Below, in pieces: positions 17,624-25,719 of a stretch of 64,000 nt of DNA. The DNA is taken from contig NZ_CP014504.1 of the NCBI RefSeq assembly GCF_001590605.1, forward strand, positions 248,001 to 312,000, given 5' to 3'. Under the pieces are notes generated by a model, which saw nothing but the letters and a program-made list of their open reading frames with translations, was not told the origin of the DNA and made no database searches. Position numbers and translations under genes: made by a program. Each line of letters starts with the position of its first letter. The first letter of the stretch is position 1. This DNA comes from Pedobacter cryoconitis. Lineage in GTDB: Bacteria > Bacteroidota > Bacteroidia > Sphingobacteriales > Sphingobacteriaceae.

Positions 17624-20017
17624 ATGTTTAGACTCAATCTCAAAATTGCATTAAGAAATCTCTGTAAAAATAAAGGATATACCTTTATCAATATCGCAGG
17701 CTTATCTATCGGTATGGCCAGCTGTATCCTCATTTTTATCTTTATCAGGTATCAATTGAGTTTTGATCAGCAATTCATCAATAAAGACCGGATTTACAGG
17801 GTAGTTTCTTATTGGAAATATGCGGATAAGGAAGAATTTCAGAGTGGTGTTCCAAGGCCTTTGGCTGCGGCTATGCGGAATGATTTTGGGATGCTGGAAG
17901 AAGTCGCTGCATTAGAGCGTAGCAGCGGAATTATCAAGGTAAAAGACCAATCAGGTAAGGTGAGGTTAAAAACAGCAGAGGATGTGTATTATGTTGAGCC
18001 TGGTTTTTTCAAAATATTCGATTATCCCTGGCTGGAAGGAAACCCTCAGCAAGCATTGGTACAACCAAATACTGTAGCGCTTTCTCAGAAAATGGCTTCA
18101 AGGTTTTTTGGTGACTGGCACAAAGCAGTAGGGCAAACTTTTCAATACCGGGACAAGATCCTTAAAGTAACAGGTGTATTTGCAGACATTCCTGAAAATA
18201 ACAGTAATCCTATCCATATCGTAATAGCCTATGCGGGATATGAAAATAAAGATATGAAAGCTTGGTATACGGTCTCTTCAAGTTCGGAAGTCTATATTTT
18301 GTTAAAAAAAGGAGTAGACATTGCTGACCTTGAAGGGACTAAAAATGCCTTTCTTAAAAAATATTATACAGAAAAACAATCAAATGTTAAAGAAGATCAT
18401 TTTTTTCAACCGCTGGCTGAACTGCATAAAGATGCAAACTATGGCAACTTTTCCGGGAAAATAATAGAGAGTAGTCAGTTGAAAGGCTTAACGGCTATTG
18501 GTGTGTTTTTACTCCTCACTGCTTGTGTAAATTTTATTAACCTGTCTGCGGCACAAGCAATAAGCCGCTCTAAAGAGATAGGGGTGCGTAAAGTGATGGG
18601 GGGCACACGAAAGCAATTGATGGTGCAGTTTCTGACCGAAACACTGACAATTACTATTTTATCTTCACTGATTGCATGCGTATTAACAGAGGCTGCTTTA
18701 CCAAGTATGATCGCATTGTTCAGGGAAAATATCTCTTTCAGTATGGTGGATCATCCGGTTATTTTTGTGTTCATGATCGGGCTTGTTCTGCTGGTTAGCC
18801 TGGTCGCTGGTTTTTATCCGGCAATGGTGATGTCAGGCTTTAATCCTATCCTGGCCATAAAGAACAAAGTTAACTTAAGTAATTCGGGGGGTGTTGTTTT
18901 ACGCAAGGTGTTGGTGGTTATGCAGTTTACACTTACTATTGTCCTGATGACAGGCACGTTTATCATCATGAAACAGATGAAGTATATGCGCGAAAAGCCA
19001 TTGGGATTTAATCCTTCGGCAATTGCCATGGTAGAGGTGCCGGGGGATAGTCTCAGCCGGTTAAAATATGGCCTGTTGAAAAAAAGAATATGGAAGGAGA
19101 CAGGTGTGCGTTTTGCAAGTTTATGCAGTAGTGGCCCTTCCTCAATAGATGTTGACGATTATAATTTCTCTTATAATGGGAAGAAGCCACGTTTTCATGT
19201 GGGCAGTAAATATGCAGATGCTGATTATTTTAAAACATTTGACTTAAAGATAATTGCAGGAAAGAGCTTTTCTCAAAATGATAGCTTGCAGGAGTATATG
19301 GTGAATGAGACTTTTCTCAAAAAATTAAATATAGTACGTCCGGAAGATGCAATTGGACAAAAAGTTACATTGGGCGGAAGTTCAGCTCAGCTCTCCATTG
19401 TTGGCGTAGTGAAAGATTTCAACAACACAAATTTAAGAGAAGCTATTTCGCCGATTTTATTCCATAAAAATTCCAGGGAGGCTACTGTGATTGCTGTCAA
19501 AATGAATACGCAAAATATACCTGCTACGATGAAAAGTATTGAATCTATATGGAATTCTATTTATCCGGATCATGTGTATGGGGCCACTTTTATGGAAGAA
19601 AAAATCAATAAATATTATGAGAGTGAGCGGGTAATGGGTACGCTGTTTAAGGCATTTGCATTGGTCATCGTATTTATATCTTTTATTGGTTTGTTTGGAT
19701 TGATTTCTTTTGTCGCTACACAAAGAACAAAAGAAATGGCAATACGTAAGGTTTTGGGTGCAAGTACATTAGAGTTGGTTAATATGCTGAATTTTTCTTT
19801 TATGGCGCTTGTGCTCCTGGCTAACCTGATTGCCTGGCCAATTGCATATGTTTTGATAGATAAATGGTTGTCTGGTTATGCGTACAGGATTGAGTTAAAT
19901 AGCTGGCCCTTTTTAATTGTCACCTCTATTTCGATGGTGGCAACCCTGCTGACGGTCAGCTTCCGTTCTTTTAGTGCCGCAAGAACAAACCCGGCAGATG
20001 CATTGAAAGATGAATAA
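17624..20017 (+). CDS. FtsX/MacB-type ABC permease, copy 2 of 3
   Basis: The 797-residue paralog is collinear with its neighbours along its whole length, with the same N-terminal MFRLNLKIALRNLCKNKGY, the same periplasmic VTGVFADIPENN and the same FtsX motifs. It starts 10 nt after copy 1 and ends 4 nt before copy 3. It is closest to copy 1 through most of its length. Its last 75 nt (19943-20017), however, are almost identical to the end of copy 3 and unlike copy 1, which suggests gene conversion. It likely pairs with another copy or itself to form the permease dimer. Confidence 0.92.
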   Translation: MFRLNLKIALRNLCKNKGYTFINIAGLSIGMASCILIFIFIRYQLSFDQQFINKDRIYRVVSYWKYADKEEFQSGVPRPLAAAMRNDFGMLEEVAALERSSGIIKVKDQSGKVRLKTAEDVYYVEPGFFKIFDYPWLEGNPQQALVQPNTVALSQKMASRFFGDWHKAVGQTFQYRDKILKVTGVFADIPENNSNPIHIVIAYAGYENKDMKAWYTVSSSSEVYILLKKGVDIADLEGTKNAFLKKYYTEKQSNVKEDHFFQPLAELHKDANYGNFSGKIIESSQLKGLTAIGVFLLLTACVNFINLSAAQAISRSKEIGVRKVMGGTRKQLMVQFLTETLTITILSSLIACVLTEAALPSMIALFRENISFSMVDHPVIFVFMIGLVLLVSLVAGFYPAMVMSGFNPILAIKNKVNLSNSGGVVLRKVLVVMQFTLTIVLMTGTFIIMKQMKYMREKPLGFNPSAIAMVEVPGDSLSRLKYGLLKKRIWKETGVRFASLCSSGPSSIDVDDYNFSYNGKKPRFHVGSKYADADYFKTFDLKIIAGKSFSQNDSLQEYMVNETFLKKLNIVRPEDAIGQKVTLGGSSAQLSIVGVVKDFNNTNLREAISPILFHKNSREATVIAVKMNTQNIPATMKSIESIWNSIYPDHVYGATFMEEKINKYYESERVMGTLFKAFALVIVFISFIGLFGLISFVATQRTKEMAIRKVLGASTLELVNMLNFSFMALVLLANLIAWPIAYVLIDKWLSGYAYRIELNSWPFLIVTSISMVATLLTVSFRSFSAARTNPADALKDE

Positions 20018-20021
20018 TTAA

Positions 20022-22421
20022 ATGATTATGATTAAACTCAACTTCAAAATTGCCTTACGTAACTTATGGAAGTATAAGACCTATACTTTGATAAACATTG
20101 CCGGCCTTACAGTGGGAATGGCATGCTGTATCCTGATATTTATTTTTATCCGGTATCAGCTTAGTTTTGATAGCCAGTTTAAATACAGCGATCGTATTTA
20201 CAGGATAGTCACTAACTGGAAAATGGCTGCTGGAACCAATACTTCCCAAGGTGTGCCTATTCCGCTGGTGAAAGCCATAACGCAGGATTTCCCACAGGTA
20301 GAAAAAGCAGCAGCTATCCAGGGCTCTTATGGGATGATCAGTATTAACAATTTTTCAGGCAAACCCGGTCTTAGAGAGACATCCCGCCTGTTTTATGCAC
20401 AACCTGCATTTTTTGAAATCTTTAATTTCACCTGGCTTGCAGGGAATCCTCAACAAGCATTAAGCCAGCCGAACACCGTAGTGCTATCTGATGCTAAAGC
20501 AATTCAATATTTTGGAGACTGGCATAAGGCTGTAGGGAAATCCATCCGATTGAACAACAAAGCAGATTTAAAGGTAACAGGTGTATTCAAAGCGCTTTCT
20601 GAAAATACCAGTTTGCCGCTTCATGTGGTTTTAAGCTATGCGACCTTTCCGGATAAAAATGATAAAAACTGGAACTATGTGATCTCTCATTCTGAATGCT
20701 ACATTCTACTAAAAAAAGAAGTTGGAATCCATGATTTAGCTGCTTCTTTAGCTGCGTTCAATCATAAACACTACAATGACACAGATAAACAGGGGCAGCA
20801 ATATCATTCATTCCAACCACTGAAAGATATACATCACAATGGGCTTTATGGGAACTTCGCCCATAAAACGATGGAAAAGAAGGAAATTTATGGGCTGGTG
20901 ATTATTGGTGTTTTTTTACTCCTCACTGCTTGCATTAACTTTATTAATATATCGACTGCACAAGCCATAAACCGGTCAAAAGAAGTTGGTATCCGTAAGG
21001 TAATGGGTAGCGGACGCAAACAGCTTATGATCCAGTTTTTAGCAGAAACACTAACGCTTAGTCTTATCGCTTTATTAATTGCCTGCGTGCTGACAGAAAT
21101 CACAATTCCTTATTTACAGCATCTTTTTGATGAACCTATTTCTTTCAGTTTGTTTGAACACCCGGTAATCTTTGTCTTTCTTGCTGGGCTGGTGCTTACC
21201 GTCGGTTTGCTTGCGGGTTTCTATCCTGCAATGGTTATGTCGGGATTTAGTCCTGCACTAGCTATTAAGAACAAAGTAGCTTCCAATCAGGCTGGTGGGT
21301 TAGGACTGCGCAGAATTCTGGTTGTTGTCCAGTTTACGATTACTGTTGTGCTGATTATTTCTACGCTGGTAGTTTTAAAGCAAATGAACTATATGCGGCA
21401 AAAACCACTGGGCTTTAATCCAGATGCAGTTGCTATGATCCGTTTACCAAATGATAGTCAGAATCAGCCAAAACAAAACCAGCTAAGAGAGCGGATATTA
21501 ACTATACCGGGTGTTAGCCAGGTTAGCCTTTGCGACATGGCTCCTGCTTCAACTATGGTGAATGAAAGTAAATTCTCCATAAACGGGATTCTGATTAAAG
21601 ATTTCGAAGTGCGGGTATTACATGCAGACCAGGCTTATTTTGAAACTTTTAACCTGAAGATGATTGCCGGAAAAAGCTTATCAAAAAGTGATACGGTTAA
21701 TTCATATGTGGTGAATGAAACCTTTCTGAAAAAGATGAATATAGCAAGTCCGGAGCTTGCACTTGGAAAGTTAATCCGCATTGATAACCATGAGGCCAGG
21801 ATAACGGGAGTGGTGAAGGATTTTAATGATAAGTCTCTGCATCAGGAAATTTCTCCACTTGCACTTTCTTCCGACAAAGGTCTGTACACAAATCTGGCTA
21901 TTAAAATGGAACGGAAAGATTTGCTGGAGTCCATGAAACAAGTGGAAAGTTTATGGAATACTATTTTTCCGCAGGAGGTCTACGAGGCGGATTTTGTTAG
22001 TGATGACTTAAACAGATACTATCAGACGGAGAAAGTAATGGGTGTCTTATTTCAAAACTTTTCAGTGGTGATTATCTTCATTTCATTTATTGGTTTATTT
22101 GGCCTGGTATCTTTTGTGGCCTCGCAGCGTACACGTGAAGTGGCGATCAGAAAAGTTTTGGGTGCTACTGATTTTGAACTGGTCAAGCTGCTGAATGGTT
22201 CATTTTTACTACTGGTATTTTTGTCGAATTTAGTGGCATGGCCAATTGCTTATCTCTTTATCAGCAGGTGGTTGGCTGGTTATGCTTACCGGATTGAACT
22301 CAATATATGGCCTTTTGCAATTGCCATGTTTACCTCAATGGGCATCACCCTGCTGACGGTCAGCTTCCGTTCTTTTAGTGCCGCAAGAACAAATCCGGCA
22401 GATGCATTGAAAGACGAATAA
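20022..22421 (+). CDS. FtsX/MacB-type ABC permease, copy 3 of 3
   Basis: The 799-residue paralog is the most diverged of the three in its periplasmic domains (for example VTGVFKALSENTS where the others have VTGVFADIPENN). It keeps the helix blocks FISFIGLFGLVSFVASQRTRE and the PADALKDE end. The ATG at 20022 is used by default; a second ATG two codons later is equally possible. The 4-nt gap to copy 2 suggests translational coupling. The second ATPase gene begins 42 nt downstream. A different periplasmic domain suggests a different substrate or partner from copies 1 and 2. Confidence 0.92.
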   Translation: MIMIKLNFKIALRNLWKYKTYTLINIAGLTVGMACCILIFIFIRYQLSFDSQFKYSDRIYRIVTNWKMAAGTNTSQGVPIPLVKAITQDFPQVEKAAAIQGSYGMISINNFSGKPGLRETSRLFYAQPAFFEIFNFTWLAGNPQQALSQPNTVVLSDAKAIQYFGDWHKAVGKSIRLNNKADLKVTGVFKALSENTSLPLHVVLSYATFPDKNDKNWNYVISHSECYILLKKEVGIHDLAASLAAFNHKHYNDTDKQGQQYHSFQPLKDIHHNGLYGNFAHKTMEKKEIYGLVIIGVFLLLTACINFINISTAQAINRSKEVGIRKVMGSGRKQLMIQFLAETLTLSLIALLIACVLTEITIPYLQHLFDEPISFSLFEHPVIFVFLAGLVLTVGLLAGFYPAMVMSGFSPALAIKNKVASNQAGGLGLRRILVVVQFTITVVLIISTLVVLKQMNYMRQKPLGFNPDAVAMIRLPNDSQNQPKQNQLRERILTIPGVSQVSLCDMAPASTMVNESKFSINGILIKDFEVRVLHADQAYFETFNLKMIAGKSLSKSDTVNSYVVNETFLKKMNIASPELALGKLIRIDNHEARITGVVKDFNDKSLHQEISPLALSSDKGLYTNLAIKMERKDLLESMKQVESLWNTIFPQEVYEADFVSDDLNRYYQTEKVMGVLFQNFSVVIIFISFIGLFGLVSFVASQRTREVAIRKVLGATDFELVKLLNGSFLLLVFLSNLVAWPIAYLFISRWLAGYAYRIELNIWPFAIAMFTSMGITLLTVSFRSFSAARTNPADALKDE

Positions 22422-22463
22422 AACAAAAAGTATTAATTGATTAAACCTTATATTTATCAAAAC

Positions 22464-23147
22464 ATGATACAATTACAGAATATAGAAAAATACTACGCAA
22501 ACAAAGGACTGAAAAGTTATATCCTCAGACATGTGAGCACAACCATACAACAAGGCGAGTTTGTTTCGATTATGGGGCCTTCTGGTGCCGGTAAATCTAC
22601 TTTACTGAATATTTTGGGAATGTTGGAAGAGCCTACTTACGGAAGTTATGAGTTTATGGGCGAAAATGTAGTTTCATTGAATGAGCGCAAAAGGATAGAA
22701 CTTTACAGAAATCATATCGGTTTTGTTTTCCAGGCTTATCATTTGATAGATGAGATGACTGTTGCCGAGAATATTGAAGCGCCTTTACTTTATAAAAAGG
22801 TAGGTAGTGCAGAACGTAAAAGCCGCGTGGCAGAAATGCTTGACCGCTTTAACATGGTCGCTAAAAAAGATCTTTTCCCTAATCAGTTATCAGGTGGTCA
22901 GCAACAACTGGTGGGTATTGCAAGGGCTTTAGCAGCACAACCACTAATTATCCTGGCAGATGAGCCAACAGGAAATTTGCAGTCAGCACAGGCTTTGCAA
23001 ATCATGGATCTTTTCAAAAAACTGAATGAAGAAGAAAACATTACTATTATCCAGGTAACGCACTCTGAAATCAATGCAGGTTATGGTACACGTATTTTAC
23101 ATTTGCTTGATGGAGTAATCAGTGAGGATCTTCAGGTGGTGGTATAA
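22464..23147 (+). CDS. Second ABC transporter ATP-binding protein (MacB/LolD type)
   Basis: The frame opens at a TTG at 22437, but the ATG at 22464 (MIQLQNIEKYYANKG) fits the family start. It gives 227 residues. Walker A is GPSGAGKST, the Q-loop FVFQAYHLID, the signature LSGGQQQL, Walker B IILADEPTGNL and the H-loop QVTHSE. The usual DEPTGNLD Asp after Leu is replaced here by Gln (DEPTGNLQ), unlike the first ATPase, which keeps NLD. That D-loop change could alter dimer coupling or catalytic rate. The gene closes the three-permease block, so the operon has two non-identical ATPases. Confidence 0.93.
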   Translation: MIQLQNIEKYYANKGLKSYILRHVSTTIQQGEFVSIMGPSGAGKSTLLNILGMLEEPTYGSYEFMGENVVSLNERKRIELYRNHIGFVFQAYHLIDEMTVAENIEAPLLYKKVGSAERKSRVAEMLDRFNMVAKKDLFPNQLSGGQQQLVGIARALAAQPLIILADEPTGNLQSAQALQIMDLFKKLNEEENITIIQVTHSEINAGYGTRILHLLDGVISEDLQVVV

Positions 23148-23152
23148 AAAAG

Positions 23153-23160
23153 TATCTTTG
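23153..23160 (+). promoter_or_regulatory. Candidate -7 element (TATCTTTG) giving a near-leaderless transcript
   Basis: TATCTTTG matches TAnnTTTG. If transcription starts about 3 nt after the element, the 5' leader before the ATG at 23165 would be only about 2 nt. No clear TTTG -33 box is present. Confidence 0.45.
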
Positions 23161-23164
23161 TTCC

Positions 23165-23962
23165 ATGTTACGTCAGTTTACCGATCAGCTTGATCAGACC
23201 ATTACGATTAATTATCCACCAAAGCGGATCATTTCTATTGTGCCTTCCCAAACCGAATTATTGTTTGAACTGGGCTTGAATAAAGAAGTGATCGGGCTGA
23301 CTAAGTTTTGCATTCATCCTGCGCAGCAGTTTAAGGCTAAAACTAAAGTAGGAGGGACGAAGAAACTTAATATCGAACTGATCAGAAGCCTGAAGCCTGA
23401 TTTAATTATTGGCAACAAGGAAGAAAATACGAAAGAAGATATAGAATTGCTCCGGAAAGAGTTTCCAGTATGGATGAGTGATATTTTTACGTTGGAAGAT
23501 GCCATGAAAACCATTACGCAGATTGCAGAACTGGTAGACAGGCAACCTGAAGCAGCTTACTTAAATTATCTGATCAACGCGGGGTTTACAGATCTGCAAA
23601 CTTTAGCTTTACAGCAGGGGATAGCTAAAACAGTCGCTTACCTGATCTGGAAGGGCCCTTACATGCTGGCTGGAAGAAATACTTTCATTGATGATATTTT
23701 GGTTAAAAACGGGCTGACTAATGTGATTAAGGCTGATCGTTACCCTGAAATTGAACTTCAGGAGCTGGCCGCATTAAAGCCGGAACTGATTTTACTCTCT
23801 TCAGAACCGTATCCTTTCCGGGAAAAGCATATAGAGGAATTGAAAATGGCCATCCCAGGATCCAAATTGATGCTGGTAGACGGCGAAATGTTCTCCTGGT
23901 ATGGCAGCAGATTGGTCAAAGCGGTTCAATATTTATTTCAGTTGCAAAAAGAATTAAAATAA
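23165..23962 (+). CDS. BtuF-like metal/cobalamin-binding-fold protein without signal peptide
   Basis: The 265-residue protein has the helical-backbone metal receptor fold of the BtuF/FepB class. It shows RIISIVPSQTELLFELGL near the start, LKPDLIIGNKEENTKED in the first lobe, and LAALKPELILLSSEPYPF in the second. BtuF homologues are normally periplasmic. This one has no signal peptide or lipobox, and the fold begins at residue 1, so it appears cytoplasmic unless the true start differs. It lies 17 nt after the second ATPase gene, but FtsX exporters do not use binding proteins, so the adjacency may not be functional. No BtuCD-like permease is present. Confidence 0.75.
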   Translation: MLRQFTDQLDQTITINYPPKRIISIVPSQTELLFELGLNKEVIGLTKFCIHPAQQFKAKTKVGGTKKLNIELIRSLKPDLIIGNKEENTKEDIELLRKEFPVWMSDIFTLEDAMKTITQIAELVDRQPEAAYLNYLINAGFTDLQTLALQQGIAKTVAYLIWKGPYMLAGRNTFIDDILVKNGLTNVIKADRYPEIELQELAALKPELILLSSEPYPFREKHIEELKMAIPGSKLMLVDGEMFSWYGSRLVKAVQYLFQLQKELK

Positions 23963-24017
23963 ATTAGCTTAAAATGAATGTGTTAGCTGTTTAGAGGTGA
24001 AATAAATGCAAAAGGTT

Positions 24018-24047
24018 TTTGATAATTGATAACTATCTCTATCTTTG
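24018..24047 (+). promoter_or_regulatory. Promoter of tRNA-Leu(UAG)
   Basis: A TTTG -33 box (24018-24021) and TATCTTTG -7 box (24040-24047) are separated by 18 nt. This is close to the Bacteroidota consensus TTTG-N19-TAnnTTTG. The predicted start is near 24050, 25 nt before the tRNA. Confidence 0.7.
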
Positions 24048-24074
24048 CAGTCCAAACAAAAACAATTCCTAACT

Positions 24075-24156
24075 GCGGATGTGGCGTAATTGGTAGCCGC
24101 ACCAGACTTAGGATCTGGCGCTTCACGGCGTGGGGGTTCGAGTCCCTTCATCCGCA
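24075..24156 (+). tRNA. tRNA-Leu (anticodon UAG)
   Basis: The acceptor stem is GCGGATG with CATCCGC, followed by the discriminator A. The D arm contains the TAATTGGTAG loop. The anticodon stem CCAGA/TCTGG holds the loop CTTAGGA, so the anticodon is TAG. A long class II variable arm and the T-arm GGGTTCGAGTCCC follow. CCA is not encoded. Confidence 0.95.
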
Positions 24157-24160
24157 CAAT

Positions 24161-24200
24161 AATGGTGATAGATTTAATTATCTGTCACCATTTTTATTTT
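24161..24200 (+). terminator. Terminator after tRNA-Leu(UAG)
   Basis: The hairpin AATGGTGATAGA/TCTGTCACCATT (with a bulge) is followed by a T-rich run directly behind the tRNA. Confidence 0.75.
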
Positions 24201-24250
24201 AAGGGGTTTTTTATTGATACTTTACTTGCAGCTAGTCCGATAAATTAGGT

Positions 24251-24279
24251 TAATTTTGTACTATTATTGAGGTACAAAA
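24251..24279 (+). promoter_or_regulatory. Fic promoter overlapped by an operator-like perfect palindrome
   Basis: A -7 element TAATTTTG lies at 24251-24258. The perfect inverted repeat TTTTGTAC-N10-GTACAAAA (24254-24279) overlaps it and ends on the base before the fic ATG. A bound protein, or the RNA hairpin itself, would block both transcription and translation start. Confidence 0.6.
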
Positions 24280-25083
24280 ATGAATGAGCTGCTCAGAAAA
24301 TATGATTCGCTGGTATTGGAATACAACAAAACAATTGTTGAAAGTTTCAGTATACAAGATTTTAGAGAATACAATGAAATCTTATTTTCAGCCCATAATT
24401 GTGCTGTAGAAGGCAATACTTTTACAGTTGATGAAACCCGTGAATTAAGACAACAGGGCATCAATTTAAAATTGCACAACCGATCTCTTTATGAAGCTTA
24501 CGAAATTCTTGATCACTTTAAAGCTTACGACTTCCTTTTTAATAACCCGGATCAGCCCTTAACAGAGGAATTGATCAAACAAACTCAAAAAATCTTAACA
24601 GAAAATACAATCAAGTTTTCAAAAGGGTATGAGCCGGGTGAATATACTGATACTCAAATGGCAGCCGGAGATACTGTTTTTGGTGATTATAAAACCAGTA
24701 TAGCACGTATGCCCTCATTAATTACTTCTACACAAAAAGCGATTGAAAAGGCTGAACTCCATCCTTTGGACATTAGTGCAAGGTTTCATCAGTTTTTTAT
24801 TTACCTGCATCCATTCCCTGATGGGAATGGGCGAACCGGGCGATTAATCTCAAACTTTATACTGGCTAAATTCAATCAGCCTCATTTAATCATTGGTACA
24901 GTTGAAAAGGCAGCCTATGTTGACGCCTTAAAACAGTCCGCCAAACATCAGGATACAGATATTTTAACTGTTTTTTTTGCTGAAACAGCTATCAGCAGAA
25001 TGCAAAGAGAAATAGATCAGCAGAAAAATCTGACTCAGAACTTCACCATGAGTTTCAAACCAACCCAAAAAGGTAAAGCTTGA
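24280..25083 (+). CDS. Fic-family AMP/nucleotidyl transferase
   Basis: The 267-residue protein contains the Fic active-site motif HPFPDGNGRTGR, with catalytic His177. A beta-hairpin flap segment lies before it. Near the N-terminus, NCAVEGNTFTVDE (40-52) resembles the inhibitory helix [S/T]xxxE[G/N] of class II Fic proteins, with Glu44 as the inhibitory residue and Asn in place of Ser/Thr. Fic enzymes usually transfer AMP from ATP to Ser, Thr or Tyr of target proteins. An intramolecular inhibitory motif fits the absence of a separate antitoxin gene nearby. It has no signal peptide and is presumably cytoplasmic. The palindrome at its start suggests control by a DNA-binding protein not encoded in this window. 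The target is unknown. Confidence 0.9.
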   Translation: MNELLRKYDSLVLEYNKTIVESFSIQDFREYNEILFSAHNCAVEGNTFTVDETRELRQQGINLKLHNRSLYEAYEILDHFKAYDFLFNNPDQPLTEELIKQTQKILTENTIKFSKGYEPGEYTDTQMAAGDTVFGDYKTSIARMPSLITSTQKAIEKAELHPLDISARFHQFFIYLHPFPDGNGRTGRLISNFILAKFNQPHLIIGTVEKAAYVDALKQSAKHQDTDILTVFFAETAISRMQREIDQQKNLTQNFTMSFKPTQKGKA

Positions 25084-25329
25084 TAAGCATAATGCTGACA
25101 GCAAAATAAAAGCTTTCTTCTCTTAATTCCCGTCAATTTTCTTTTGGAACACCGCAAACCATCGATAGCTAATATATATCCTTGAAGCTTTGAGCAGGTA
25201 TTTCTATTAATCTTCTGACACAATAAATCATAGTAAAGCAGTTTTACGCCTGTTTAAGACAAAGACAAATTACTTTGAAGCCCTGTTTACTCCTTGTTCA
25301 GGCTATGTTTCCTTTCGGTTCTCTCCCAG
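25084..25329. other. Intergenic, no gene seen
   Basis: This first part of the 636-nt gap between fic and tig holds no credible ORF or hairpin that I can support. The gap continues with the large palindrome and the tig promoter. Confidence 0.5.
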
Positions 25330-25423
25330 TTTGATACGGGTTTGAAGCGGGTTTGATACGGGTTTGAAACGCCTCGACCCGTATCAAACCCGTTTCAAAC
25401 CCGTATCAAACCCGCTTGAAACT
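25330..25423. repeat. Large intergenic palindrome made of 11-bp GGGTTTGAWRC units
   Basis: The left part has four 11-bp units (GTTTGATACG, then GGTTTGAAGCG, GGTTTGATACG, GGTTTGAAACG). The right part has four units of the complementary sense (ACCCGTATCAA and variants). Arms 25340-25371 and 25391-25422 are 32 bp long with one mismatch and a 19-nt spacer. The element would form a strong cruciform or RNA hairpin. It is not followed by a T-run and codes for nothing evident. Confidence 0.9.
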
Positions 25424-25572
25424 GCAACAGAACCCAGCCAAAGACTTTCCTGAAACATGCTTTATACATTGTTCTTTCAATATTTGTCAGGTCTTCAACT
25501 AATTCTTAAACCCGGTTTTTTCACGAAAAATGCGGCTTAAAATAACATTAAAAACACAATTTGATAATTAAC

Positions 25573-25603
25573 TATGTCTTATTCGGGAAAATTAATACTT
25601 TTG
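25573..25603 (+). promoter_or_regulatory. Promoter of tig
   Basis: TATG (one mismatch to TTTG) at 25573-25576 and TACTTTTG at 25596-25603 are separated by exactly 19 nt, as in the Bacteroidota consensus. The 5' leader would be about 114 nt. Confidence 0.65.
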
Positions 25604-25719
25604 GCACCTCTATTGAAGAGGGGGTATCGAAGAGTTTATATCCTTCATACGCGTAAATCCTCTAAGAATACCGGCGTGGATTTCAATAAAAAGACATTTA
25701 AACACATTGATTTAGAAAG

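Noticed and set aside
23165..23962. Vitamin B12 uptake system
   Set aside because: Only a BtuF-like fold without signal peptide is present; the adjacent permeases are FtsX-type exporters, not BtuC importers.
25330..25423. The repeat near tig as a CRISPR array
   Set aside because: The units are contiguous 11-mers forming one palindrome, with no unique spacers and no cas genes in the window.
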